Source of the DNA: Hyperoodon ampullatus
Lineage: Eukaryota; Chordata; Mammalia; Artiodactyla; Ziphiidae
Reading direction: 5' to 3'
Length of the DNA: 64,000 nucleotides
Assembly: GCA_949752795.1 (NCBI GenBank)
Contig: CATKHW010000360.1
Location: 186,001-250,000 of the forward strand
In this document: in pieces, positions 37,327 through 51,630 of the stretch
Position numbering within the stretch: position 1 is the first letter of the stretch
How the letters are laid out: each line of letters begins with the position of its first letter
Notes under the pieces: generated by a model
What the model was told of the DNA's origin: nothing
Databases searched by the model: none
Seen by the model: the letters and a program-made list of their open reading frames with translations, nothing else
Program-made: the position numbers and the translations under genes

Positions 37327-39064
37327 ATAAGATATCACTTATGAAGATCCTGTAAACATGGCTACACTTGAACTGAGTTAGGAAAGAGAACAGTGTCTCA
37401 CATTTAGAAAACACTCTTATGCCTGCTTTAGGGCGAACGAGAGGTGGGGTGATGCATAAAACCAGAGTTTGATATAAGCACAGTTACCTTTCCCAAAATC
37501 AAGTATGGAATAGACAAGACCTACACCTTCCTCAGTGAAAGGGACTCAAAACACCATATTTCCCGCAGAGGAATATATCTGACTAGTAAGAATCTTAAAA
37601 CCTATGAATTGATATGTCTCCATAAGGGAATCAAGTGTGTCTAGACTGGCATAAACATGGCAGCGAGAATCAGCTCAAACCCACTATAAAAAGGAATTTC
37701 TAAAACAAAACAAAAAACCTGGGAAATTCTTTACAATTCCTTCAGGGTCTCTGATGAAACCTGGAATGACCCTTTCTACAATGACAGCTGGATGTGGCAT
37801 AAGGCTGGACACTTGGGACTGAGAGGATTGGTGAGATAGGGTGAGCAAATGCAGACCCTTTAAAGCAATAATGCATGGCACCCATTCCATGGGTCACAAA
37901 TCTCCAGGTTGAAGGGAATATTACTACAGCTATAACATAAACAGGAAACCTAGAGAACGGACACACTGTGAATACTAAAGGTTTCTAAAACTCAACGAAT
38001 AGTCCCTCTCCTGGTGCTCCGGTTTGACTTTCCATCTGCTTTACTATCAATCTCCCAACATGGAGAGACAGCCCCTTTAACCTCCTGGTTCGCACAGGTT
38101 GCCAATTTGGCAGAGGATGAAAGGGAAGAGAGAGAACCAATGAGAGAGTAGCTGTTAGGCATTTGGACGGGCAAATATCACTCTATTTTCACGGCAGGAA
38201 GAAGAATTAACCAAAATCTCAGCCCCCCACCGGAAACCAGCATAGGTCCTGAACCAAAATTTTGGACTTGTGGTCAGCTCACAAAAAACGAGTTGAAAAG
38301 TGGAGCTCAGGGTCAACGCAATTCACAAACTGGCAAAGTAATAAAGGACAACTATAATCCAAAAATCTGTTAAGGGAAGGCAACAAGGTGGACTTGAAAG
38401 CGAAGCAGAATAGCAGGAAACAGATTTCAAGAGGTAGGTTGGAATCGCCTTTAAAGCACAGGAAGAGGGGCACAACTTCGACAATGATGCACTTGGCCAC
38501 AAAGGGTGTATGCGTTTTCTCCTGAATATATTCAAGAGAAAACGCATACGCCCTTTTTGGCCAAGCAAGGAAGCGGGCAATGCAAATCTGCACTACAAAG
38601 AAGTATCACTTCCCACCACTTAAAAGGGACTTCCAGAAAATGTGTAAAAACCAGAAAGGCAAGACAGGCCCTGGAGAACAGGGAGCCTTGTTATGCTGAT
38701 GGGTGGGATGTAAATTGCCAAGTGCCTCTCTGGAGCAGTGCATTGTGTTCCCTAAAAGAAGTAAACAACAGAGCTACAGAGCCAAGGACACTTCCAGTCT
38801 AGGGAATATACCTTGGGAAAACTGAAAATCAATAAGACAGAACCACCCCAAAATTTAGGCTGCACTGCTTACAAGGACCTCAACTTGGGTACACCTTAAA
38901 TATCCCAGGAAATATAAAAATGGTTCAAAAAATTGTGGTACTTACGTACGATGGAATATCCCTCAGCCATGAAATCAATGTCATAAGACCAGTAGCAGCA
39001 AAATGGGTGGATTCAGGTACGATGATTCTAAGTGAAATAAGTCACACAGAAAAAGAAACTTATC
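37327..39064 (+). repeat. Satellite unit 15 (core, subfamily A, twin of 16)
   Basis: Length 1,738 bp. Shares with unit 16 gctttagggcgaacgagagg, taacataaacaggaaacc, gaatactaaagg and ccctttctacaatgac. None of these is seen together elsewhere in the window. Confidence 0.9.
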
Positions 39065-40801
39065 ATAAGATATCACTTATGAAGATCCTGTAAACATGGC
39101 TACACTTGAACTGAGATAGGAAAGAGAACAGTGTCTCACATTTAGAAAACAATCTTATGCCTGCTTTAGGGCGAACGAGAGGTGGGGTGATGCATAAAAC
39201 CAGAGTTTGATATAAGCACAGGTACCGTTCCAAAATTCAACTATGGAATAGACAAGACCTACATCTTCCTCAGTGAAAGGGACTCAAAACCCCATAGTTC
39301 CCGCAGAGGAATATATCTGACTAGTAAGAATCTTAAAACCTATGTATTGATATGTCTCCATAAGGGAATCAAGTGTGTCTAGACTGGCATAAACATGGCA
39401 GCGAGAATCAGCTCAAACCCACTATAAAAAGGAATTTCTAAAACAAAACAAAAAAAATGGGAAATTCTTTACAATTCCTTCAGGGTCTCTGATGAAACCT
39501 GGAATGACCCTTTCTACAATGACAGCTGGATGTGGCATAAGGCTGGACACTTGGGACTGAGAGGATTGGTGAGATTGGGTGAGCAAATGCAGACCCTTTA
39601 AAGCATTAATGCATGGCACCCATTCCATGGGTCACAAATCTCCAGGTTGAAGGGAATATTACTACAGCTATAACATAAACAGGAAACCTAGAGAACGGAC
39701 ACACTGTGAATACTAAAGGTTTCTAAAACTCAACGAATAGTCCCTCTCCTGGTGCTCCGGTTTGACTTTCCATCTGCTTTACTATCAATCTCCCAACATG
39801 GAGAGACAGCCCCTTTAACCTCCTGGTTTGCACAGGTTGCCAATTTGTCAGAGGTTGAAAGGGAAGAGGGAGAACCAATGAGAGAATAGCTGTTAGGCAT
39901 TTGGACGGGCACATATCACTGTAATTTCCCGGCAGGAAGAAGAATTAACCAAAGTCTCAGCCCCACACAGGGAACCAATATAGGTCCCGAACCATAATTT
40001 TGGACTTGCGGTCAGCTCACAAAAACGAGTGGAAAAATGGAGCTCAGGGGCACAGCAATTCACAAAATGGCAGAGTAAGAAAGGACAACTATCGTCCAAA
40101 AATCTGTTGAGGGAAGGCAACAAGGCGGACTTGAAACCGAGGCAGAATAGCAGGAAACTGATTTCAAGAGGTACGTTGGAATCGCCTTTAAAGCCCAGGA
40201 AGAGGGGCACAACTTCGACAATGATGCACTTGGCCAAAAAGGGCGTATGCGTTTTCTCCTGAATATATTCAGGAGAAAACGCATACGCCCTTTTTGGCCA
40301 AGCAAGCAAGCGGGCAATGAAAATCTGCACTACAAAGAAGTATCACTTCCAACCAGTCAAAAGGGACATCGAAAAAATGTGTAAAAACCAGAAAGGCAAG
40401 AGAGGCCCTGTAGAACAAGGAGCCTACTTATGCTGAAGGGCGGGATGTAAATTGCCATGTGCCTCTCTGGAGGAGTGCATTGTGTTCCCTAAAACAAGTA
40501 AACAACAGAGCTACAGAGCCAAGGGCACTTCCCGTCTAGGGAATATACATTGGGAAAACTGAAAATCAATAAGACAGAGCCACCCCAAAATTTATGGCTA
40601 CACTGCTTACAAGAACCTCAACTTGGGTACACATTAAATATCCCAGGAAATATAAAAATGGTTTAAAATTTTTGGTACATACCTACGATGGAATAGCCCT
40701 CAGCCATGAAGTCAATGTCATAAGACCAGTAGCAGCAAAATGGGTGGATTCAGGTACGTTGATTCTAAGTGAAATACGTCACACAGAAAAAGAAACTTAT
40801 C
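39065..40801 (+). repeat. Satellite unit 16 (core, subfamily A, perfect palindrome)
   Basis: Length 1,737 bp. Its first half carries the private variants of unit 15. Its L1 part is among the most diverged of the core units (gtttaaaatttttggtac, ggaatagccctcagcc). The palindrome at 40,229-40,302 is perfect. Confidence 0.9.
40229..40302. repeat. 74-bp perfect palindrome in unit 16
   Basis: Identical in layout to the copy in unit 8, with all 37 arm positions paired, although the flanking L1 part of this unit is unusually diverged. Confidence 0.97.
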
Positions 40802-42540
40802 GTAAGATATCACTTATGAAGATCCTATAAACTTGCCTACACTTGAACTGAGTTAGGAAAGAGAACAGAGTCTCACATTTAGAAAGAACTCTTATGCCTG
40901 TTTAAGGGGGAAGGAGAGGTTGGGTGATGCATAAAACCGGATTTTGATATAAGCACAGGTACCGTTCCAAAAACCAGCTAAAGAAAAGACAAGACCTACA
41001 CCTTCCTCAGTGAATGGGACTCAAAACCCCATATTTCCCGCAGAGGAATATATCTGACTAGTAAGAATCTTAAAACCTATGTATTGATATGTCTCCGTAA
41101 GGGAATCAAGTGTGTCTAGACTGGCATAAACATGGCAGCGAGAATCAGCTCAAACCCACGATAAAAAGGAATTTCAAAAACAAAACAAAAAAACTGGGAA
41201 ATTCTTTACAATTCCTTCAGGGTCTCTGATGAAACCTGGAATGACCCTATCTACAACGACAGCTGGATGTGGCATAAGGCTGGACACTTGGGACTGAGAG
41301 GATTGGTGAGATTGGGTGAGCAAATGCAGAACCTTTAAAGCAAAAATGCCTGGCACCCATTGCATGGGTCCCAACTCTCCAGGTTGAAGTGAATATTACT
41401 ACAGTTATAAAATGTACGGGAAACATAGAGAACGGACACACTGGGAATACGAAACGTTTCTAAAACTCAACGAATAGTCCCTCTCCTGGTGCTCTGGTTT
41501 GACTTTCCATCTGCTTTACTATCAACCTCCCAACTTGGAGAGACAGCCCCTTTAACCTCCTGGTTCACACAGGTTTCCAATTTGGCAGAGGATAAATGGG
41601 AAGTGGAGGAACCAATGAGAGAGTAGCTGTTAGGCATTTGGACTTGCAAATATCACTCTAACTTCCGGGCAGGAAGAAGAATTAACCAAAGTCTCAGCCC
41701 CCCACCGGGAACCAGCATAGGTCCTGAACCAAAATTTTGGACTCGCGGTCAGCTCACCAAAAACCAGTTGAAAAATGGAGCTCAGGGGCACAGCAATTCA
41801 CAAACTGGCCGAGTAATAAAGGACAACTATCCTCCAAAAATCTGTTGAGGGAAGGCAACGAGGCGGACTTGAAAGCGAGGCAGAATAGCAGGAAACAGAT
41901 TTCAAGAGGTACGTTGGAATCGCCTTTAAAGCACAGGAAGAGGGGCAAAACTTCGACAATGATGCACTTGGCCAAAAAGGGCATATGCGTTTTCTCCTGA
42001 ATATATTCATGAGAAAACACATACGCCCTTTTTGGCCAAGCAAGCAAGCGGGCAATGCAAATCTGCACTACAAAGAAGTATCACTTCCCACCGGTCAAAA
42101 GGGACATCCACAAAATGTGTAAAAACCAGAAAGGCAAGACAGGCCCTGGAGAACAGGGAGCCTTGTTATGCTGATGGGCGGGATGTAAATTGCCAACTGC
42201 CTCTCTGGAGGAGTACATTGTGTTCCCTAAAACAAGTAAAGAACAGAGCTACAGAGCCAAGGTCACTTCCAGTTTAGGGAATATTCCTTGGGAAAACTGA
42301 AAATCAATAAGACAGAGCCACCCCAAAATTTAGGGCTGCACTGCTTACAAGGACCTCAACTTGGGTACACCTTAAATATCCCAGGAAATATAAAAATGGT
42401 TCAAAAAATTGTGGTACTTACGTACGATGGAATATCCCTCAGCCATGAAATCAATGTCATAAGACCAGTAGCAGCAAAATGGGTGGATTCAGGTACGATG
42501 ATTCTAAGTGAAATAAGTCACACAGAAAAAGAAACTTATC
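40802..42540 (+). repeat. Satellite unit 17 (core, A/B intermediate)
   Basis: Begins with a variant landmark (gtaagatatcac) and a diverged first ~200 bp (cctataaacttgcc, accggattttgat). Has caaaaatgcctggcaccc, intermediate between A and B. Palindrome from 41,967 carries ttcatgagaaaacacatac as in unit 6. It lies at the border between the A-rich and B-rich parts of the array. Confidence 0.9.
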
Positions 42541-44279
42541 ATAAGATATCACTTATGAAGATCCTGTAAACATGGCTACACTTGAACTGAGTTAGGAAAG
42601 AGAACAGTGTCTCACATTTAGAAAACACTCTTATGCCTGCTTAAGGGGGAAGGAGAGGTGGGGTGATGCATAAAACCAGAGTTTGATATAAGCACAGGTA
42701 CCGTTCCAAAAACCAACTATGGAATAGACAAGACCTACACCTTCCTCAGTGAAAGGGACTCAAAACCCCATATTTCCCGCAGAGGAATATATCTGACTAG
42801 TAAGAATCTTAAAACCTATGTATTGATATGTCTCCGTAAGGGAATCAAGTGTGTCTAGACTGGCATAAACATGGCAGCGAGAATCAGCTCAAACCCACTA
42901 TAAAAAGGAATTTCAAAAACAAAACAAAAAAACTGGGAAATTCTTTACAATTCCTTCAGGGTCTCTGATGAAACCTGCAATGACACTATCTAAAATGACA
43001 GCTGGATGTGGCATAAGGAGGGACACTTGGGACTGAGACGATTGGTGAGTTTGGGTGAGCAAATCCAGACGCTTTAAAGCACAAATGCCTGGCACCCATT
43101 CCATGGGTCCCAACTCTCCATGTTGAAGGGAATATGACTACAGCTCTAACATGTACGGGAAATCTAGAGAACGGACAAACTGTGAATACGAAAGGTTTTG
43201 AAAACTCAACGAATAGTCCCTCTCCTGGTGCTCCGGGTTGACTTTCCATCTGTTTTACTATCAACCTCAGAACTTGGAGAGACAGCCCCTTTAACGTCCA
43301 GGTTCGCACAGTTAGCCAATTTGGCAAAGGATGTAAGGGAAGAGGGAGAACCAATGAGAGAGTAGCTGTTAGGCATTTGGACGGGCACATATCACTCTGA
43401 CTTCCCGGCAGGAAGAAGAATTAACCAAAGTCTCAGCCACCCACCGGGAACCAGTATAAGTCCTGAACCAAAATTTTGGACTTGCGGTCAGCTCACCAAA
43501 AACGAGTTGAAAAATGGAGCTCAGGGGCACAGCAATTCACAAACTGGCCGAGTAATAAAGGACAACTATCGTCCAAAAATCTGTTGAGGGAAGGCAACGA
43601 GGCAGACTTGAAAGCGAGGCAGAATAGCAGGAAACAGATTTCAAGAGGTACGTTGGAATCGCCTTTAAAGCACACGAAGAGGGGCACAACTTCGACAATG
43701 ATGCACTTGGCCAAAAAGGGCGTATGCGTTTTCTCCTGAATATATTCAGGAGAAAACGCATACGCCCTTTTTGGCCAAGCAAGCAAGCGGGTAATTCAAA
43801 TCTGCACTACAAAGAAGTATCACTTCCCTCGGGTCAAAAGGGACATCCACAAAATGTGTAAAAACCAGAAAGGCAGGACAGGCCCTGGAGAACAGGGACC
43901 CTTGTTATGCTGGTGGTCGGTTTGTAAATTGCCAACTGCCTCTCTGGAGGAGTACATTGTGTTCGCTAATACAAGAAAAGAACAGAGCTACAGAGCCAAG
44001 GGCACTTCCAGTCTAGGGAATATACCTTGGGAAAACTGAAAATCAATAAGACAGAGCCACCCCAAAATTGAGGGCTGCACTGCTTACAAGGACCTCAACT
44101 TGGGTACACCTTAAATATCCCAGGAAATATAAAAATGGTTCAAAAAATTGTGGTACTTACGTACGATGGAATATCCCTCAGCCATGAAATCAATGTCATA
44201 AGACCAGTAGCAGCAAAATGGGTGGATTCAGGTACGATGATTCTAAGTGAAATAAGTCACACAGAAAAAGAAACTTATC
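42541..44279 (+). repeat. Satellite unit 18 (core, subfamily B, perfect palindrome)
   Basis: Length 1,739 bp. First of the run of B units. Private changes include catgttgaagggaatatgac and acagctctaacatg. Palindrome 43,706-43,779 is perfect. Confidence 0.9.
43706..43779. repeat. 74-bp perfect palindrome in unit 18
   Basis: All 37 arm positions pair with no spacer. The sequence is the core form. Confidence 0.97.
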
Positions 44280-46018
44280 ATAAGATATCACTTATGAAGA
44301 TCCTGTAAACATGGCTACACTTGAACTGAGTTAGGAAAGAGAACAGTGTCTCACATTTAGAAAACAGTCTTATGTCTGCTTAAGGTGGAAGGAGAGGTGG
44401 GGTGATGCATAAAACCAGAGTTTGATATAAGCACAGGTACCGTTCCAAAAACCAACTATGTAATAGACAAGACCTACACCTTCCTCAGTGAAAGGGACTC
44501 AAAACCCCATATTTCCCGCAGAGGAATATATCTGACTAGTAAGAATCTTTAAACCTATGTATTGATATGTCTCCGTAAGGGAATCAAGTGTGTCTAGACT
44601 GGCATAAACATGGCAGCGAGAATCAGCTCAAACCCACTATAAAATGGAATTTCAAAAACAAAACAAAAAAAATGGGAAATTCTTTACAATTCCTTCAGGG
44701 TCTCTGATGAAACCTGGAATGACCCTATCTACAATGAGAGCTGGATGTGGCATAAGTAGGGACACTTGGGACTGAGACGATTGGTGAGATTGGGTGAGCA
44801 AATGCAGACCCTTTAAAGCACAAATGCCTGGCACCCATTTCATGGGTCCCAACTCTCCAGGTTGAAGGGAATATTACTACAGCTATAACATGTACAGGAA
44901 TCCTAGGGAACGGACACACTGTGAATACGAAAGGTTTCTAAAACTCAACGAATAATCCCTCGCCTGGTGCTCTGGTTTGACTTTCCATCTGCTTTACTAT
45001 CAACCTCCCAAATTGGAGAGACAGCCCCTTTAAGCTCCTGGTTCGCACAGGTTGCCAATTTTGCAGAGGATGAAAGGGAAGAGGGAGAACCAATGAGAGA
45101 GTAGCTGTTAGGCATTTGGACGGGCACATATCACTCTAACTTCCGGGCAGGAAGAAGAATTAACCAAAGTCTCAGCCCCGCACCGGGAACCAACATGGGT
45201 CCTGAACCAAAATGTTGGACTTGCGGTCAGCTCACAAAAAACGTGATGGAAAATGGAGCTCAGGGGCACAGCAATTCACAAACTTGCTGAGTAATAAAGG
45301 ACAACTATCGTCCAAAAATCTGTTGAAGGAAGGCAACGAGGCGGACTTGAAAGCGAGGCAGAATAGCAGGAAACAGATTTCAAGAAGTACGTTGGAATCG
45401 CCTTTAAAGTACAGGAAGAGGGGCACAACTTCCACAAAGATGCACTAGGCCAAAAAGGGCGTATGCGTTTTCTCCTGAATATATTCAGGAGAAAACACAT
45501 ATGCCCTTTTTGGCCAAGCAAGCAAGCGGGCAATGCAAATCTGCACTACAAAGAAGTATCACTTCCCACAGGCCAAAAGGGACATCCACAAAATGTGTAA
45601 AAACCAGAAAGGCAAGACAGGCCCTGGAGAACAGGGAGCCTTCTTATGCTGATGGGCGGGATGAAAATTGCCAGCTGCCTCTCTGGAGGAGTACATTGTG
45701 TTCCCTAAAACAAATAAAGAACACAGCTACAGACCAAAGGGCACTTCCAGTCTAGGGAATATACCTTGGGAAAACTGAAAATCAATAAGACAGAGCCACC
45801 CCAAAATTTAGGGCTGCACTGCTTACAAGGACCTCAACTTGGGTACACCTTAAATATCCCAGGAAATATAAAAATGGTTCAAAAATATGTGGTCCTTACG
45901 TACGATGGAATATCCCTCAGCCATGAAATCAATGTCATAAGACCAGTAGCAGCAAAATGGGTGGATTCAGGTACGATGATTCTAAGTGAAATAAGTCACA
46001 CAGAAAAAGAAACTTATC
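44280..46018 (+). repeat. Satellite unit 19 (core, subfamily B)
   Basis: Length 1,739 bp. Private changes: cctagggaacgg and aacgtgatggaaaatgg. Palindrome from 45,445 begins ctaggcc and has acacatatgccc on the right arm. Confidence 0.9.
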
Positions 46019-47757
46019 ATAAGATATCACTTATGAAGATCCTGTAAACATGGATACACTTGAACTGAATTAGGAAAGAGAACAGTGTATCACATTTAGA
46101 AAACACTCTTATGCCTGCTTAAGGGGGAAGGAGAGGTGGGGTGATGCATAAAACCAGAGTTTGATATAAGCACAGGTACCGTTCCAAAAACCAACTATGT
46201 AATAGACAAGACCTACACTTTCCTCAGTGAAAGGGACTCAAAACCCCATATATCCCGCAGAGGAATATATCTGACTAGTAAGAATCTTAAAACCTATGTA
46301 TTGATATGTCTCCGTAAGGGAATCAAGTGTGTCTAGACTGGCATAAACATGGCAGCGAGAATCAGCTCAAACCCACTATAAAAAGGAATTTCAAAAACAA
46401 AACAAAAAAACTGGGAAATTCTTTACAATTCCTTCAGGGTCTCTGATGAAACCTGGAATGACCCTATCTACAATGACAGCTGGATGTGGCATAAGGAGGG
46501 ACACTTGGGACTGAGACGATTGGTGAGATTGGGTGAGCAAATGCAGACCCTTTAAAGCACAAATGCCTGGCACCCATTCCATGGGTCCCAACTCTCCAGG
46601 TTGAAGGGTATATTACTACAGCTATAACATGTACAGGAAACCTAGAGAACGGACCCACTGTGAATACGAAAAGTTTCTAAAACTCAACGAATAGTCCCTC
46701 TCCTGGTGCTACGGTTTGACTTTCCATCTGCTTTACTATCAATCTCCCAACTTGGAGAGACAGCCCCTTTAACCTCCTGGTTCGCACACGTTGCCAATTT
46801 GGCAGAGGATGAAAGGGAAGAGGGAGAACCAATGAGAGAGTAGCTGTTAGGCATTTGGACGGGCACATATCACTCTAACTTCCCGGCAGGAAGAAGAATT
46901 AAACAAAGTCTCAGCCCCCCACCGGGAACCAGCATAGGTCCAGAACCAAAATTTTGGACTTGCGGTCAGCTCACAAAAAACGAGTTGAAAAATGGAGCTC
47001 AGGGGCACAGCAATTCACAAACTGGCCGAGTAATAAAGGACAACTATCGTCCAAAAATCTGTGGAGGGAAGGCAACGAGGCGGACTTGAAAGCGAGACAG
47101 AATAGCAGGAAACAGATTTCAAGAGGTACGTATGAATTGTATTTAAAGCACCGGAAGAGGGGCACAACTTCGACAATGATGCACTTAGCCAAAAATTGCG
47201 TATGCGTTTTCTCCTGAATATATTCAGGAGAAAACGCATACGCCCTTTTTGGCCAAGCAAGCAAGCGGGAAATGCAAATCTGCACTACAAAGAAGTATCA
47301 CTTCCCACTGGTCAAAAGGAACATCCACAAAATGTGTAAAAACCAGAAAGGCAAGACAGGCCCTGGAGAACAGGGAGCCTTGTTATGATGATGGGCGGGA
47401 TGTAAATTGCCAACTGCCTCTCTGGAGGAGTACATTGTGTTCCCTAAAACAAGTAAAGAACAGAGCTACAGAGCCAAGGGTACTTCCAGTCTAGGGAATA
47501 TACCTTGGGAAAACTGAAAATCAATAAGACAGAGCCACCCCAAAACTTAGGGCTGCACTGCTTACAAGGACCTCAACTTGGGTACACCTTAAATATCCGA
47601 GGAAATATAAAAATGGTTCAAAAAATTGTGGTACTTACGTACGATGGAGTATCCCTCAGCCATGAAATCAATGTCATAAGACCAGTAGCAGCAAAATGGG
47701 TGGATTCAGGTACGATAATTCTAAGTGAAATAAGTCACACAGAAAAAGAAACTTATC
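46019..47757 (+). repeat. Satellite unit 20 (core, subfamily B)
   Basis: Length 1,739 bp. Has gaattgtatttaaagcacc where most units have aatcgcctttaaagcac. Palindrome from 47,184 has cttagccaaaaattgcg on the left arm, with the right arm in core form. Confidence 0.9.
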
Positions 47758-49496
47758 ATAAGATATCACTTATGAAGATCCTGTAAACATGGCTATACTT
47801 GAACTGAGTTAGGAAAGAGAACAGTGTCTCACATTTAGAAAACACTCTTAGGCCTGCTTAAGGGGGAAGGAGAGGTGGGGTGATGCATAAAACCAGAGTT
47901 TGATATAAGCACAGGTACCGTTTCAAAAACCAACTATGGAATAGACAAGACCTACACCTTCCTCAGTGAAAGGGACTCAAAACCCCATATTTCCCACAGA
48001 GGAATATATCTGACTAGTAAGAATCTTTAAACTTATGTATTGATATGTCTCCATAATGGAATCAAGTGTGTGTAGACTGGCGTAAACATGGCAGCGAGAA
48101 TCAGCTCAAACGCACTATAAAAAGGAATTTCAAAAACAAAACAAAAAAACTGGGAAATTCCTTACAATTCCTTCAGGGTCTCTGATGAAACCTGGAATGA
48201 CCCTATCTACAATGACAACTGGATGTGGCATAAGGCTGGACACTTGGGACTGAGAGGATTGGTGAGATTTTGTGAACAAATGCAGACCCTTTAAAGCACA
48301 AATGTCTAGCACCCATTCCATGCGTCCCAACTCTCCAGGTTGAAGCGAATATTACTACAGCTATAACATGTACGGGAAACCTAGATAACGGACACACTGT
48401 GAATACGAAAGGTTTCTAGAACTCAGCGAAGAGTCCCTCTCCTGGTGCTCGGGTTTGACTTTACACCTGCTTTACTATCAACCTCCCAACTTGGAGAGAC
48501 AGCCCCTTTAAACTCCTGGTTCGCACAGGTTGCCAATTTGGAAGAGGATGAAAGGGAAGAGGGAGAACCAATGAGAGAGTAGCTGTTAGGCATTTGGACG
48601 GGCACATATCACTGTAATTTCCCGGCAGGAAGAAGAATTAACCAAAGTCTCAGCCACCCCCCCGGGAACCAGCATGGGTCCTGAACCAAAATTTTGGACA
48701 TGTGGTCAGCTCACAAAAAACGAGTTGAAAAATGGAGCTCAGGGGAACAGCCATTCACAAACTGGCTGAGTTTAAAGGCCAACTATCGTCCAAAAATCTG
48801 TTGAGGGAAGGCAACGAGGCGGACTTGAAAGCAAGGCAGGATAGCAGGAAACAGATTTCAAGAGGTACGTTGGAATCACCTTTAAAGCACAGGAAGAGGG
48901 GCACAACTTCGACAATGATGCACTTGGCCAAAAAGTGCGTATGCGTTTTCTCCTGAATATATTCAGGAGAAAACGCATACACCCTTTTTGGCCAAGCAAG
49001 CAAGCGGGCAATGCAAATCTGCACTACAACGAAGTATCACATCCCACCGGTCAAAAGGGACATCCACAAAATGTGTAAAAACCAGAAAGGCAAGACAGGC
49101 CCTGGAGAACATTGAGCCTTGTTATGCTGATGGGTGGGATGTAAATTGCCAAATGCCTCTCTGGAGGAGTACATTGTGTTCCCTAAAACAAGTAAACAAC
49201 AGAGCTACAGAGCCAAGGGCACTTCCAGTCTAGGGAATATACCTTGGGAAAACTGAAAATCAATAAGACAGAGACACCCCAAAATTTAGGGCTGCACTGC
49301 TTACAAGGACCTCAACTTGGGTACACCTTAAGTATCCCAGGAAATATAAATATGGTTCAAAAAATTGTGGTACTTACGTACGATGGAATATCCCTCAGCC
49401 ATGAAATCAATGTCATAAGACCAGTAGCAGCAAAATGGATGGATTCAGGTACGATGATTCTAAGTGAAATAAGTCACAGAGAAAAAGAAACTTATC
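47758..49496 (+). repeat. Satellite unit 21 (core, subfamily B)
   Basis: Length 1,739 bp. A short rearrangement gives gagtttaaaggccaac in place of gagtaataaaggacaac near 48,768. Palindrome from 48,923 has aaagtgcgtatg on the left and acaccc on the right. Confidence 0.9.
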
Positions 49497-51234
49497 ATAA
49501 GATATCACTTTTGAAGATCCTGTAAACATGGCTACACTTGAACTGAGTTAGGAAAGAGAACAGTGTCTCACATTTAGAAAACACTCTTATGCCTGCTTAA
49601 GGGGGAAGGAGAGGTGGGGTGATGCATAAAACCAGAGTTTGATATAAGCACAGGTACCGTTCCAAAAACCAACTATGGAATAGACAAGACCTACACCTTC
49701 CTCAGTGAAAGGGACTCAAAACCCCATATTTCCCGAAGAGGAATATATCTGACTAGTAAGAATCTTAAAACCTATTTATTGATATGTCTCCGTAAGGGAA
49801 TCAAGTGTGTCTAGACTGGCATAAACATGGCAGCGAGAATCAGCTCAAACCCACTATAAAAAGGAATTTCAAAAACAAAACAAAAGAACTGGGAAATTCT
49901 TTACAATTCCGTCAGGGTCTCTGATAAATCCTGGAATGACCCTATCTACAATGACAGCTGGATGTGGCATAAGGCTGGACAGTTGGGACTGAGAGGATTG
50001 GTGAGATTGGGTGAGCAAATGCAGACCCTTTAAAGCACAAATGCCTGGCACCCATTCCATGGGTCCCAACTCTCCAGGTTGCAGGGAATATTACTACAGC
50101 TATAACATGTACGGGAAACCTAGAGAACGGACACACTGTGAATACGAAAGGTTTCGAAAACTCAACGAATAGTCCCTCTCCTGGTGTTCCGTTTTGAATT
50201 TCCATCTGCTTTACTATCAATCTCCCAACTTGGAGAGACAGCCCCTTTAACCTCCTGATTCGCCCAGGTTGCCAATTTGGAAGAGGATGAAAGGGAAGAG
50301 GGAGAACCAATGAGAGAGTAGCTGTTAGGCATTTGGACGGGCACATATCACTCTAATTTCCCGGCAGGAAGAAGAATTAACCAAAGTCTCAGCCACCCAC
50401 CGGGAACCAGTATAGGTCCTGAACCAAAATTTTGGACATGCGGTCAGCTCACAAAAAACGAGTTGAAAATGGAGCTCAGGGGCACAGCAATTCACAAACT
50501 GACCGAGTAATAAAGGACAACTATCGTCCAAAAATCTGTTGAGGGAAGGCAACGAGGCGGACTTGAAAGCGAGGCAGAATAGCAGGAAAGAGATTTCAAG
50601 AGGTACGTTGGAATCGACTTTAAAGCACAGGAAGAGGGGTGCAACTTAGACAATGATGCACTTGGCCAAAAAGGGCGTATGTGTTTTCTCCTGAATATAT
50701 TCAGGAGAAAACGCATACGCCCTTTTTGGCCAAGCAAGCAAGCGGGCAATGGAAATCTGCACTACAAAGAAGTATCACTTCCCACCGGTCAAAAGGGACA
50801 TCCACAAAATTTGTAAAATCCATAAAGGCAAGACAGGCCCTGGAGAACAGGGAGCCTTGTTATGCTGATGGGCGGGATATAACTAGCCAACTGCCTCTCC
50901 GGAGGAGTGCATTGTGTTCCCTAAAACAAATAAACAGCAGAGCTACAGAGCCAAGGGCACTTCCAGTGTAGGGAATATACCTTGGGAAAACTGAAAATCG
51001 ATAAGACACAGCCACCCCAAAATTTAGGGCTGCACTGCATACAAGGACCTCAACTTGGGTACACCTTAAATATCCCAGGAAATATAAAAATGGTTCAAAA
51101 AATTGTGTTAGTTACGTACGATGGAATATCCCTCAGCCATGAAATCAATGTCATAAGACCAGTAGCAGCAAAATGGGTGGATTCAGGTACGATGATTCTA
51201 AGTGAAATAAGTCACACAGAAAAAGAAACTTATC
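49497..51234 (+). repeat. Satellite unit 22 (core, subfamily B)
   Basis: Length 1,738 bp. Lacks one a in gagttgaaaatggagctc, as does unit 23. Palindrome from 50,661 has a single asymmetry, gtatgtgtttt for gtatgcgtttt. Confidence 0.9.
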
Positions 51235-51609
51235 ATAAGATATCACTTATGAAGATCCTGTAAACATGGCTACACTTGAACTGAGTTAGGAAAGAGAACA
51301 GTGTCTCACATTTAGAAAACACTCTTATGCCTGCTTAAGGGGGAAGGAGAGGTGGGGTGATGCATAAAACCAGAGTTTGATATAAGCACAGGTACCGTTC
51401 CAAAAACCAACTATGGGATAGACAAGACCTACACCTTCCTCAGTGAAAGGGACTCAAAACCCCATATTTCCCGAAGAGGAATATATCTGACTAGTAAGAA
51501 TCTTAAAACCTATGTATTGATATGTCTCCGTAAGGGAATCAAGTGTGTCTAGACTGGCATAAACATGGCAGCGAGAATCAGCTCAAACCCACTATAAAAA
51601 GGAATTTCG

Positions 51610-51630
51610 AAAAAAAAAAAACAAAAAAAC
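51610..51630 (+). repeat. Expanded A-rich tail in unit 23
   Basis: The usual caaaaacaaaacaaaaaaac tail of the L1 fragment is here ttcga followed by a run of A, a single C and seven A. This looks like slippage in the tail. A similar form occurs three units later. Confidence 0.8.
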
